From NCBI RefSeq assembly GCF_023667495.1, contig NZ_JAMOZL010000010.1:186001-250000 (forward strand): DNA of 64,000 nucleotides, given 5' to 3'. Within the stretch, counting starts at the first letter, position 1, and each line of letters starts with the position of its first letter. The position numbers were made by a program, and so were the translations under genes. Source of the DNA: Dyadobacter sp. MSC1_007 (GTDB lineage Bacteria; Bacteroidota; Bacteroidia; Cytophagales; Spirosomataceae). Under the pieces are notes generated by a model. The model worked only from the letters and a program-made list of their open reading frames with translations, searched no databases and was not told the DNA's origin. Of the stretch, positions 54,067 to 62,106 are shown in pieces.

Positions 54067-55830
54067 ATGAATAAAAATACACCACTCAACAACGGGATGG
54101 CACCCGGCATGACGATCGAAGTGGCCGTGATCGGGGCGGGGGCATCCGGACTTTACAGCGCTTACAGGCTTACCGAAGACAAAAAGTACACGGCCGATCA
54201 GGTACAGATATTCGATATGAGCAATAGGATCGGCGGCAGGCTGGAATCGGTTGTGCTGCCGGGGATGGATTTCTGGGGAGAACTGGGCGGCATGCGTTAC
54301 CTCACCTCTCAGGAGATCGTCACCACGCTAATCGAAGGATATCCGCTGACCGAAAAGGATCCGGCCAAGCGTAAACCCGTGCTCACCGACCGCATGACGC
54401 CAATAGGCTTCCCGATGGGCGACCCGGCGCAGCTCTTGTTCTACCTCCGAAAGCAACATTTCAAGCAGGACGCCTGGAACGTGGCGCAGCGCTATGGCGA
54501 AAAACTGGAAACGCGGTATTATCTTAATGATGATGACATCGGTTTCAGTTCGGACCAGTTATTCAACAAGATCATCTATGAAGTATTGATGGCCGACCCC
54601 TGGTTTGCCAAAAAGTACTCGAAAAAAGTGTCGAAAGGGCCATCCGAATACGATTTTGCATTCATGCTCACGAGCCGCGATTGGGACGACATTAAGCCGC
54701 GCCTGGTTTATAATTTCAAAGGTTCGCCCTACGATGGCCGGAAAGTCAACGATCTGGGTTTCTGGAACCTGATCAAAGACCAGGTTTCACAGGAAGGATA
54801 CCTGTTTGTAGCCAATGCAGGCGGATACTATTCCAATACGATCAACTGGAATGCAGCCGAGGCATTCCCCTATATGGTGGGCGATTTTTCCGCGGATGTG
54901 GTTTATAAAACGATCAAGGAAGGTTATGACAGTATTGCATATGCATTGGCCAATCAATATATGGCTCAAAAAGGCGCGTGTATATGGTCTGAAAATAAAC
55001 TGATCACCTTCACCCGCGATCATCCGAACAGCAAGAAGCACAGGTACGAGCTTACCTTTCTCAACCTTAAAACCAATACCACCTGGAAAGTATATGCGAA
55101 TGCGATTATTCTGGCCATGCCACGCAAGTCCCTCCAACTACTAGACCAGGAAAATTTCTTTTTCAATTCCAATGAAAATGCGCAGCTGGATGAAAATGTG
55201 CAGTCGATCATTATGGAGCCTGCCTTCAAGATATTGATGGGATTCCGGCATCCCTGGTGGAAGCAATTGGGCATCGATTCGGGGCATTCCATTACCGACC
55301 TGCCCATGCGGCAATGCTACTATTTCGGCACTGATCCTCAGACCGACAATTCGATGTTGCTCGGCAGTTATGGGGATATGGAAACGGAGACTTTCTGGAA
55401 GGCGCTCTCCGAAGACAGGGTGCTTTTCAAAGTAAGTGCCGCCAAATCGGCGTCACTCGATGAATTGAAAGCGCTCGATCGTGTACAAGCCACCGAACTG
55501 ATGGTTCAGGAATTAATGTCGCAGTTGCGCTCCGTACACGGGCGGATGGTGGAGATCCCCGAGCCATATGTGACCTATTTTCGTGACTGGACCGACGATC
55601 CTTTCGGGGCGGGCTACCATGCCTGGAAAGCAGGCGTGTCGGTGAAGGACGTCATGCCTTACATGCGGCAGCCCAACGCCAAAGAGCGCATACACGTATG
55701 CGGGGAGGCCTATTCCGACCAGCAAGGCTGGGTAGAAGGTGCATTTTGTGAAGCCGAAAAGATGTTGCAGGAACATTTCGGGATGAAACGACCCGTGTGG
55801 CTGAGTAAGGAGTATTATATGGGCTGGTAA
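54067..55830 (+). CDS. Flavin-containing amine oxidase / L-amino acid oxidase-like
   Basis: The protein has 587 residues. The N-terminal GxGxxG FAD site is VAVIGAGASGLYSAYRL with DMSNRIGGRLESV. The substrate-side motif GELGGMRYL (about 75-83) is typical of the MAO / tryptophan 2-monooxygenase superfamily. The C-terminus carries the second FAD contact HVCGEAYSDQQGWVEGAFCEAEKML. Members oxidise amino acids or polyamines, and some act in indole alkaloid pathways. Pairing with a sarcosine-oxidase-like enzyme suggests successive oxidation of one amine, but the pathway is not known. A strong hairpin terminator ends the operon. Confidence 0.82.
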   Translation: MNKNTPLNNGMAPGMTIEVAVIGAGASGLYSAYRLTEDKKYTADQVQIFDMSNRIGGRLESVVLPGMDFWGELGGMRYLTSQEIVTTLIEGYPLTEKDPAKRKPVLTDRMTPIGFPMGDPAQLLFYLRKQHFKQDAWNVAQRYGEKLETRYYLNDDDIGFSSDQLFNKIIYEVLMADPWFAKKYSKKVSKGPSEYDFAFMLTSRDWDDIKPRLVYNFKGSPYDGRKVNDLGFWNLIKDQVSQEGYLFVANAGGYYSNTINWNAAEAFPYMVGDFSADVVYKTIKEGYDSIAYALANQYMAQKGACIWSENKLITFTRDHPNSKKHRYELTFLNLKTNTTWKVYANAIILAMPRKSLQLLDQENFFFNSNENAQLDENVQSIIMEPAFKILMGFRHPWWKQLGIDSGHSITDLPMRQCYYFGTDPQTDNSMLLGSYGDMETETFWKALSEDRVLFKVSAAKSASLDELKALDRVQATELMVQELMSQLRSVHGRMVEIPEPYVTYFRDWTDDPFGAGYHAWKAGVSVKDVMPYMRQPNAKERIHVCGEAYSDQQGWVEGAFCEAEKMLQEHFGMKRPVWLSKEYYMGW

Positions 55831-55908
55831 CCTTATTGGAGAAACAGAAAATGGGTACAGTTGTCAGTGAAACCACCGAAGTGGCTTGATTTCTGGTAGT
55901 ACCATCAG

Positions 55909-55953
55909 AGTAAAGGGCAAAACGGTTATTTCGAATCCGTTTTGCCCTTTACT
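55909..55953. terminator. Bidirectional terminator, 17-bp perfect stem
   Basis: AGTAAAGGGCAAAACGG (55909-55925) and CCGTTTTGCCCTTTACT (55937-55953) are exactly complementary around an 11-nt loop. A/T-rich ends on both sides suit it to end both the amine-oxidase operon (+) and terC (-). Confidence 0.88.
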
Positions 55954-55969
55954 ATTTCGTATCGATGCC

Positions 55970-56716
55970 TCAGAGTTTTTCCTGTCCCGGCTCGTAATGC
56001 TCACGTGTGGCGACAGGTTCCGCGCTGCTTTTGTTCATCCGCATCTGGAAAACGTCTACGAGCAGCGAGAAAGCCATTGAGAAATAAATGTACCCTTTTG
56101 GTATTTCAAGGCCGAAACCTTCGCTGACCAGCGAAAATCCGATCAGCAGCAGGAATGATAATGCGAGCATTTTAAAGGCCGGGTGCCGGTTCACGAAGTT
56201 GCTGATGCTTTCGGCGGCCACGAGCATCAATGCTACCGTTACAATCACGGCCACGTACATGACCCACACCTGTTTCACCATTCCGATGGCCGTGATGATG
56301 GAATCAATGGAAAAGACCATATCCATGATCAGTATCTGCACGATCACATCCCGGAATGAGGATACCTTGATCTCCCGGCTTTTATCGCCGGATTCCCCTT
56401 CCATTTTATGGTAGATCTCCGTCGAACTTTTATAAAGCAGAAAAAGTCCCCCCGCGAGCAGCACCAGTTCTTTCCCCGAAAACCCGTTGCCGAATATCAC
56501 AAACAGGTCTTTATCCAGCTTCATAATCAATGAAATAATAAGCAGGAGACCTATCCGAAGCACACCGGCGAGGATCAGACCGTATCGCCGGGCCTTCTTT
56601 TGCTGCTCTGGCGGCAGCTTACCCGCGATGATCGAAATAAAGATTACATTGTCAATGCCCAGGACAGCTTCAAGGGCAATCAGCGTAAGTAACGAGATGA
56701 TAACTTCAATATCCAT
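55970..56716 (-). CDS. TerC-family integral membrane protein
   Basis: The protein has 248 residues with seven membrane spans. The TerC signatures are the two acidic pairs in helices: LIALEAVLGIDNVIFISII near the N-terminus and QILIMDMVFSIDSIITAIGMV in the middle. SFLLLIGFSLVSEGFGLEIPKGYIYF lies near the end. TerC/Alx proteins have been linked to manganese export and to metal loading of secreted proteins. No manganese riboswitch of the yybP-ykoY type was recognised in the 160 bp upstream. It is monocistronic and convergent with the amine-oxidase operon. Confidence 0.92.
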   Translation of the reverse strand: MDIEVIISLLTLIALEAVLGIDNVIFISIIAGKLPPEQQKKARRYGLILAGVLRIGLLLIISLIMKLDKDLFVIFGNGFSGKELVLLAGGLFLLYKSSTEIYHKMEGESGDKSREIKVSSFRDVIVQILIMDMVFSIDSIITAIGMVKQVWVMYVAVIVTVALMLVAAESISNFVNRHPAFKMLALSFLLLIGFSLVSEGFGLEIPKGYIYFSMAFSLLVDVFQMRMNKSSAEPVATREHYEPGQEKL

Positions 56717-56877
56717 AGAAAAAACGTTTCATGGATTGCGTCATCAAAACCGTACCAACAGGCCGTTGGGGAAGAGAAATAAAAAAATGTAGAAATATTC
56801 TTTTTTTACCAAAAAAAATAGATAGATTTATATTAACTAATTTATTGCTGAATCTGGTTCAAGATACGGAGTGAATT

Positions 56878-57309
56878 ATGGGAAAAGTCAGAAACATTCT
56901 CGAAACAAAAAAAACAGGCCCGGTGTCCATTAGGCCGGATAATACTGTTTTTGAAGCTTTGGAACTGATGGCTGAAAAAAACATCGGCGCACTGCTGGTT
57001 ATAGAACACCAAAAAGTAGTCGGTATCTTCACAGAAAGGGATTATGCACGTAAAGTTATCCTGAGAGGTAAGGCCTCTAGAGAATTGATGGTAGGGGAGA
57101 TCATGACGATGAATCCCCTTACGGTGTCTTCAGACACAAGCATAGAAGATTGCATGGCATGCATGACAGACAAATTTATCAGGCACCTGCCAGTAATCGA
57201 CGATGAACAACTTATCGGCATCATTTCAATAGGCGATGTGGTCAAGTATATCATCGAAGACCAGGAATACATCATCGGTAACCTGAAACATTACATCACA
57301 GGCATCTAG
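56878..57309 (+). CDS. CBS-domain protein
   Basis: The protein has 143 residues and consists of a pair of CBS domains: first VSIRPDNTVFEALELMAEKNIGALLVIEHQ with VGIFTERDYARKVILRG, second EIMTMNPLTVSSDTSIEDCMACMTDKFIRHLPVID with LIGIISIGDVVKYIIE. Such stand-alone CBS pairs bind adenine nucleotides and act as energy sensors for partner enzymes. There is no other domain. The gene is single, between terC (divergent) and the complex I operon. The 5' region is very A/T-rich. Confidence 0.92.
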   Translation: MGKVRNILETKKTGPVSIRPDNTVFEALELMAEKNIGALLVIEHQKVVGIFTERDYARKVILRGKASRELMVGEIMTMNPLTVSSDTSIEDCMACMTDKFIRHLPVIDDEQLIGIISIGDVVKYIIEDQEYIIGNLKHYITGI

Positions 57310-57493
57310 CCACTTCCAAGTTTATCGCTCAAAAAGGTTCGACGTTCGAGATATCAAATCTTGACCTTTTGCCTCAATGACTCATAGACTCATTGACTCT
57401 AAGCTTAAACGTTTTCACCTAAGTCATTCGGATCACGCCAATTTAAGAAAACACAGTTTTTTGCTGTTTACGTTTTTAAAATAGGATTTGCTT

Positions 57494-57928
57494 ATGGATC
57501 GTTTACAAGCGTCTGGCACGCCAGGTTGGCCTTTTTGGGTCTATACTTTACTGGTTTTTGCTTTATTGACACTCATTTTATCACTTTCTTACTTTCTCGG
57601 ACAACGTCATCGTGGCGGCGCATCAGACCAGCCCTACGAATCGGGTATTATGGAAACCGGTTCGGCAAGGCTGCGATTCTCCGCGCAGTTTTACCTGGTA
57701 GCGATGATGTTCGTTATTTTCGACATCGAAGTGGTCTTTATCGTGCTGTGGGCTCTGGCTTTCCATGAATTGGGATGGCCGGGTTACCTCGGCATTTGTG
57801 TTTTTATAGGGTTGTTGTTTGCTGTTTTAATATACGAATGGAGTGTCGGCGCGCTGGATTTTGGTCCCGATGGGAAAAAGATCCTGAAAGCCTACCGTAA
57901 ACTGCCTTTTAAAGGTACTGCAACATGA
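57494..57928 (+). CDS. nuoA: NADH-quinone oxidoreductase subunit A
   Basis: The protein has 144 residues from ATG at 57494; a TTG two codons earlier is also in frame. It has three membrane spans: WVYTLLVFALLTLILSLSYFLG, FYLVAMMFVIFDIEVVFIVLWAL and GICVFIGLLFAVLIYEW. Between the first two is the conserved loop PYESGIMETGSARLRFSAQFY, which helps form the quinone entry site. It is a membrane subunit of respiratory complex I. The stop overlaps the nuoB start (ATGA). Confidence 0.93.
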   Translation: MDRLQASGTPGWPFWVYTLLVFALLTLILSLSYFLGQRHRGGASDQPYESGIMETGSARLRFSAQFYLVAMMFVIFDIEVVFIVLWALAFHELGWPGYLGICVFIGLLFAVLIYEWSVGALDFGPDGKKILKAYRKLPFKGTAT

Positions 57929-58563
57929 AATGGTGGCTTAGTGAACCGTCGGACCCCGTGGCAGCTACGGGTGGTACCAGCTCTTTCGAGGAGACTGTGA
58001 ACCAGAGCATTATGCTCACAACTGTACAAGACCTGCTGTCGTGGGGAAGGAAAAATTCCATGTGGCCTTTCCATTTCGGACTTTCGTGCTGCTTTGTGGA
58101 AATGGCAACAAGCCTTACGAGCAAATACGATGTGGCCCGCTTTGGAGCGGAGGTTATCCGTGGCACGCCGCGCGAGGCCGATGTAATGGTGATCGCCGGG
58201 ACCGTTTTCGTAAAAATGGCCCCGATCATCAAGCGGCTGCACGAACAGATGATGGAACCCAAATGGGTGATTTCCATGGGTTCGTGTGCCAACTCGGGAG
58301 GTATGTATGACATTTACAGCGTGGTGCAGGGCGTCGATAAATTCCTGCCCGTGGACGTATATGTGCCCGGATGCCCGCCGCGCCCGGACGCTTTTATGCA
58401 GGGACTGATGCTGCTCGCCGAATCGGTTGGGAAGGAGCAGCGGCCATTGAGCTGGGCAATTGGGCCCCAGGGCGTCATCAGGCCCGAAAAGCCGGTGATG
58501 CGCGTTGAAAAAAGAGAAGAGAGATCAAAAGTCACCGATTTCCGCACGCCCGATCATGTTTAA
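57925..58563 (+). CDS. nuoB: NADH-quinone oxidoreductase subunit B
   Basis: The protein has 212 residues and is the Q-module subunit holding the terminal [4Fe-4S] cluster N2. The ligands are the tandem cysteines in FGLSCCFVEM, the cysteine in ISMGSCANSGGMY and that in VPGCPPRPDAF. RFGAEVIRGTPREADVMVIAG is the usual linking region. The C-terminal tail after about residue 185 is charged and variable. It is translationally coupled to nuoA and overlaps the start of nuoCD. Confidence 0.96.
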   Translation: MKWWLSEPSDPVAATGGTSSFEETVNQSIMLTTVQDLLSWGRKNSMWPFHFGLSCCFVEMATSLTSKYDVARFGAEVIRGTPREADVMVIAGTVFVKMAPIIKRLHEQMMEPKWVISMGSCANSGGMYDIYSVVQGVDKFLPVDVYVPGCPPRPDAFMQGLMLLAESVGKEQRPLSWAIGPQGVIRPEKPVMRVEKREERSKVTDFRTPDHV

Positions 58564-60325
58564 CAGCATGGACATCGATGCAGGCCTGGATGATGAAGTG
58601 CTCGCCCTGTTCGGCGAAGCATCCGTTAAAAGGCAGGCCACCATAGACGGGATTACCACTTTCTGGGTTAAAAAAGAGCATATCGTTACTGTGCTCGAGC
58701 ACCTGAAATCCCAGGTGGCCAATCCATACAGCATGCTTTATGACCTGAGCGCCGTCGACGAGCGCAATAGGGCTAACAAAGCAGGTCTGAACGGCTCCGT
58801 TCCGCCTGACTTCACGATCGTTTACCATTTGCTGTCCTTCGGGCGCAATGCATTTATCAGGCTGAAAGTCGCGCTGCACGGAGAATATCCGACAATGCCG
58901 TCAATATGCACGCTCTGGAAGAACGCCGATTGGTACGAAAGGGAAGTGTTCGACATGTTTGGGATCCGGTTTGAAGGGCATCCGCACCTACGACGTATAT
59001 TAATGCCGTTAACTTGGAAAGGGCATCCACTAAGAAAAGAACACCCGGCCAGGGCCACCGAAATGGGGCCATTCCGGCTTTGGGATGAAAAGCAGCACGA
59101 GGAACAGGAAGCATTGCAATTCAATCCGGAAGACTGGGGCCTGAAACGCCACAGCGCCGATTCGGACTTTATGTTCCTAAACCTCGGTCCGCAGCACCCC
59201 GGCACCCACGGAGTGCTCCGCATTATCCTGCAACTCGACGGTGAAGATATCGTCGACGCAGTGCCCGACATTGGTTTCCACCATCGCGGGGCCGAAAAAA
59301 TGGGTGAAAGACAGTCCTGGCACACCTACATACCCTATACCGACCGGATCGACTATCTCGGCGGCGTCATGAACAACCTCGCGTATCTGCTGGCCGTTGA
59401 AAAACTGGCGGGTATCCAGGTTCCCCCGCGGGTGGAAGTGATCAGAGTCATGTTATGTGAACTGTTCCGGATCGCCAGTCACCTGGTTTGGTACGGTACC
59501 TTTGCCCAGGATCTTGGGCAGCTTTCGCCGGTATTCTATATGTTTACCGACCGGGAAAAGATATTTGATATTATCGAAGCGGTTTGCGGTGCCCGGATGC
59601 ACCCCAACTGGTTCAGGATAGGAGGCGTGGCACAGGACCTTCCCATTGGCTGGGACAAGCTGGTGGCGGATTTCGTCGCCTATTTTCCCAAAAGACTTCG
59701 CGAATACGATCAAATGGTGATGCGCAACAGCATCTTTCGGGCCCGCACAGTCGGTATCGGCGTCTACACATTGGAAGAAGCCATTGAATGGGGCGTCACC
59801 GGACCGGGCCTACGTGCCTGCGGTTTTGAATGGGATTTCAGGAAAAAGCAACCATATTCTGGTTACCAAAACTTTGACTTCGACATCCCTACCGAGCAGA
59901 ACGGCGATTGTTTCGACCGCGCGAAAATCCGCGTCGAGGAAATGCGGCAGAGCCTGCGCATTATCGACCAATGCGTCAGGAATATGCCGGAAGGACCTTA
60001 CAAATCGGACCACCCGCTGACCACACCGCCGATCAAGAAAAATACAATGCAGGACATTGAAACGCTCATTACACATTTCCTGAATGTCAGCTGGGGGCCG
60101 GTAATACCATCGGGCGAGGCCATGAGCTGCATTGAAGCCACCAAAGGGGCGAATAGCTACTACTTGACCAGCGACGGAAGCACATCGGCTTACCGCGTCA
60201 GGATACGGACCCCTTCGTTCCCGCATATGCAAATGCTGCCGTATATCAGTAAGGGTTATACGGTTGCTGACCTGCTTTCCATCCTTGGAAGTATTGATTA
60301 CGTTTTGGCAGATATAGACCGGTAA
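58556..60325 (+). CDS. nuoC: NADH-quinone oxidoreductase subunit C/D fusion
   Basis: The protein has 589 residues from ATG 58556, which overlaps nuoB by 8 bp; ATG 58568 is an alternative. The NuoC (30-kDa) part ends with the signature RRILMPLTWKGHPLRKEHPAR. The NuoD (49-kDa) part starts near residue 200 with FLNLGPQHPGTHGVLR, then GFHHRGAEKMGERQSWH and PYTDRIDYLGG, and ends in YVLADIDR. The C-D fusion is the gamma-proteobacterial arrangement. In Bacteroidota it marks an operon distinct from the split nuoC/nuoD type. It forms the quinone-reducing cavity with NuoB. Confidence 0.95.
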   Translation: MFNSMDIDAGLDDEVLALFGEASVKRQATIDGITTFWVKKEHIVTVLEHLKSQVANPYSMLYDLSAVDERNRANKAGLNGSVPPDFTIVYHLLSFGRNAFIRLKVALHGEYPTMPSICTLWKNADWYEREVFDMFGIRFEGHPHLRRILMPLTWKGHPLRKEHPARATEMGPFRLWDEKQHEEQEALQFNPEDWGLKRHSADSDFMFLNLGPQHPGTHGVLRIILQLDGEDIVDAVPDIGFHHRGAEKMGERQSWHTYIPYTDRIDYLGGVMNNLAYLLAVEKLAGIQVPPRVEVIRVMLCELFRIASHLVWYGTFAQDLGQLSPVFYMFTDREKIFDIIEAVCGARMHPNWFRIGGVAQDLPIGWDKLVADFVAYFPKRLREYDQMVMRNSIFRARTVGIGVYTLEEAIEWGVTGPGLRACGFEWDFRKKQPYSGYQNFDFDIPTEQNGDCFDRAKIRVEEMRQSLRIIDQCVRNMPEGPYKSDHPLTTPPIKKNTMQDIETLITHFLNVSWGPVIPSGEAMSCIEATKGANSYYLTSDGSTSAYRVRIRTPSFPHMQMLPYISKGYTVADLLSILGSIDYVLADIDR

Positions 60326-60345
60326 CATTCAAAAACGTCTTTGTC

Positions 60346-60825
60346 ATGATCATTCAGGAAACGCTCACGCCGGAAGAAATAGAGGAGATCGACCACGAGA
60401 TTGCATTGGTGCCTTACCGCAAAGCGGCATGCATCGAAGCATTGAAGATCGTGCAGCACCACCGCGGCTGGATCTCCGACGAGTCGCTGCAATCCATTGC
60501 CGACCATCTGGAAATGTCCGTTGAAGAGCTCGATAGCGTGGCGACATTTTATAACCTGGTTTTCAGAAAGCCTGTCGGCAGAAATGTGATCCTGCTGTGC
60601 GACAGCATCAGTTGCTATGTGATGGGTTATGAAAAGATATATGCTCAAATCCGCGACCGGCTGCATATCAGTTTTGGCGAAACGACCCCGGACGGGCGGT
60701 TCACGCTGCTGCCCAACGCCTGTCTGGGCACCTGCGACCATGCGCCTGCGCTGATGATCAACAATGAGTTGTACCGCGACCTGACCGAAGACCGGCTGGA
60801 TGAAATTTTAAACGGATATCACTGA
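60346..60825 (+). CDS. nuoE: NADH-quinone oxidoreductase subunit E
   Basis: The protein has 159 residues. A helical N-terminus (EEIDHEIALVPYRKAACIEALKIVQHHRGWI) leads to a thioredoxin-like domain. The [2Fe-2S] cluster N1a is held by cysteines in LLCDSISCYVMG and NACLGTCDHAPALMIN. It is part of the NADH-oxidising arm with NuoF and NuoG. The gene begins 20 bp after nuoCD and ends 4 bp before nuoF. Confidence 0.95.
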   Translation: MIIQETLTPEEIEEIDHEIALVPYRKAACIEALKIVQHHRGWISDESLQSIADHLEMSVEELDSVATFYNLVFRKPVGRNVILLCDSISCYVMGYEKIYAQIRDRLHISFGETTPDGRFTLLPNACLGTCDHAPALMINNELYRDLTEDRLDEILNGYH

Positions 60826-60829
60826 CGAT

Positions 60830-62101
60830 ATGGAAACGCCACTCACCCAGCATATCAGCTCCGACCGGCCACCTTACAATCTTCGCGATTATGAAAAGGT
60901 AGGTGGTTACCAGGCTTTACGTAAAGCGCTGACCACCATGACCCCGGCAGAAGTGACGAAATTGGTGCAGGAATCCGACTTGAAAGGCAGGGGAGGGGCA
61001 GGTTTTAATACAGGTATGAAATGGAGTTTTGTGCCAATGACAGACGGTACGCCCATTAAATACCTCATTGCCAATGCGGACGAGATGGAGCCGGGCACAT
61101 TCAAAGACCGTATGCTGATGGAAGGAAACCCGCATCAGTTTATAGAAGGCATGATCATCTCCGCATATGCGATCCAGGCGAACATATCCTATATTTTTCT
61201 ACGCTGGGCCTACAAAAAAGCAGGCAGGTTGCTCTTGCACGCTATGGAAGAAGCCTATGCGGCGGGCTATCTTGGCAAAAACATCCTGGGCATTGGTTAT
61301 AACCTTGAAATGCATTTACACACCGGCGTCGGCCGCTATATATGCGGGGAGGAAACCGCTTTGCTGAATGCATTGGAAGGAAAACGGGCTACCCCGCGTA
61401 CCAAACCGCCCTTTCCGCAAGTGAGCGGGCTATTTGGCAAGCCTACGATCGTCAATAACGTGGAGACTTTTTGTAATATCCCTCACATCATCCAAAACGG
61501 CGCTCAATGGTTCAAAGACCTGAGCAAGGGCAGCGATGCAGGGACCAAGATTTACGGGATCAGCGGACGGGTGAAAAAGCCAGGGCTCTGGGAGCTTCCC
61601 ATGGGCGTTACCATGCGTGAGCTTATTGAAGTACATGGCGGGGGAATGGCCAACGGATACGAATTCCGGGGTGCATTGCCCGGCGGGGCTTCCACCGATT
61701 TTCTGGTCAAAGAACACCTGGACGTCAAGCTCGATTTTAAATCGGTGGCGGCCGCCGGAAGCAGGCTGGGAACCGGCACGATGATCATCCTTGACGACCA
61801 TACCTGTCCGGTAGGCTTCGTGCATAACCTGGAACATTTCTTCGCGCAGGAATCGTGCGGCTGGTGCACACCTTGCCGTGAGGGATTACCCTGGACTGAA
61901 AAGACGTTGCTGTCCATCGAGCGCGGCGAAGGACGTCCGGAAGACCTGGACCTGCTCGACATGCACACGAAATACCTGGGGCCGGGCAACACATTCTGCG
62001 CGCTGGCACCCGGTGCGATGGAGCCTTTGCAGAGTGCCCTGAAATATTTCAGGGAGGATTTTGAAATGCATATCACTCAAAAAAAATGCCCCTGGCGGTA
62101 A
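60830..62101 (+). CDS. nuoF: NADH-quinone oxidoreductase subunit F
   Basis: The protein has 423 residues and is the NADH-oxidising subunit. The NADH/FMN site is in LKGRGGAGFNTGMKWSF and YLIANADEMEPGTFKDR. The FMN-side loop is GVGRYICGEETALLNALEG. The [4Fe-4S] cluster N3 is held by ESCGWCTPCREG and a later cysteine in GNTFCALAPGA. The length is normal for the family. It sits in operon order between nuoE and nuoG, 5 bp before nuoG. Confidence 0.96.
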   Translation: METPLTQHISSDRPPYNLRDYEKVGGYQALRKALTTMTPAEVTKLVQESDLKGRGGAGFNTGMKWSFVPMTDGTPIKYLIANADEMEPGTFKDRMLMEGNPHQFIEGMIISAYAIQANISYIFLRWAYKKAGRLLLHAMEEAYAAGYLGKNILGIGYNLEMHLHTGVGRYICGEETALLNALEGKRATPRTKPPFPQVSGLFGKPTIVNNVETFCNIPHIIQNGAQWFKDLSKGSDAGTKIYGISGRVKKPGLWELPMGVTMRELIEVHGGGMANGYEFRGALPGGASTDFLVKEHLDVKLDFKSVAAAGSRLGTGTMIILDDHTCPVGFVHNLEHFFAQESCGWCTPCREGLPWTEKTLLSIERGEGRPEDLDLLDMHTKYLGPGNTFCALAPGAMEPLQSALKYFREDFEMHITQKKCPWR

Positions 62102-62106
62102 TCATT

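Noticed and set aside
56717..56877. Possible manganese riboswitch upstream of terC
   Set aside because: The leader is A/T-rich and lacks the conserved loops of the yybP-ykoY class.
57378..57399. Short repeats of GACTCAT in the gap before nuoA
   Set aside because: Three imperfect 7-8 bp units without spacers; too short for a CRISPR array or a named repeat family. The 185-bp gap otherwise shows no feature.
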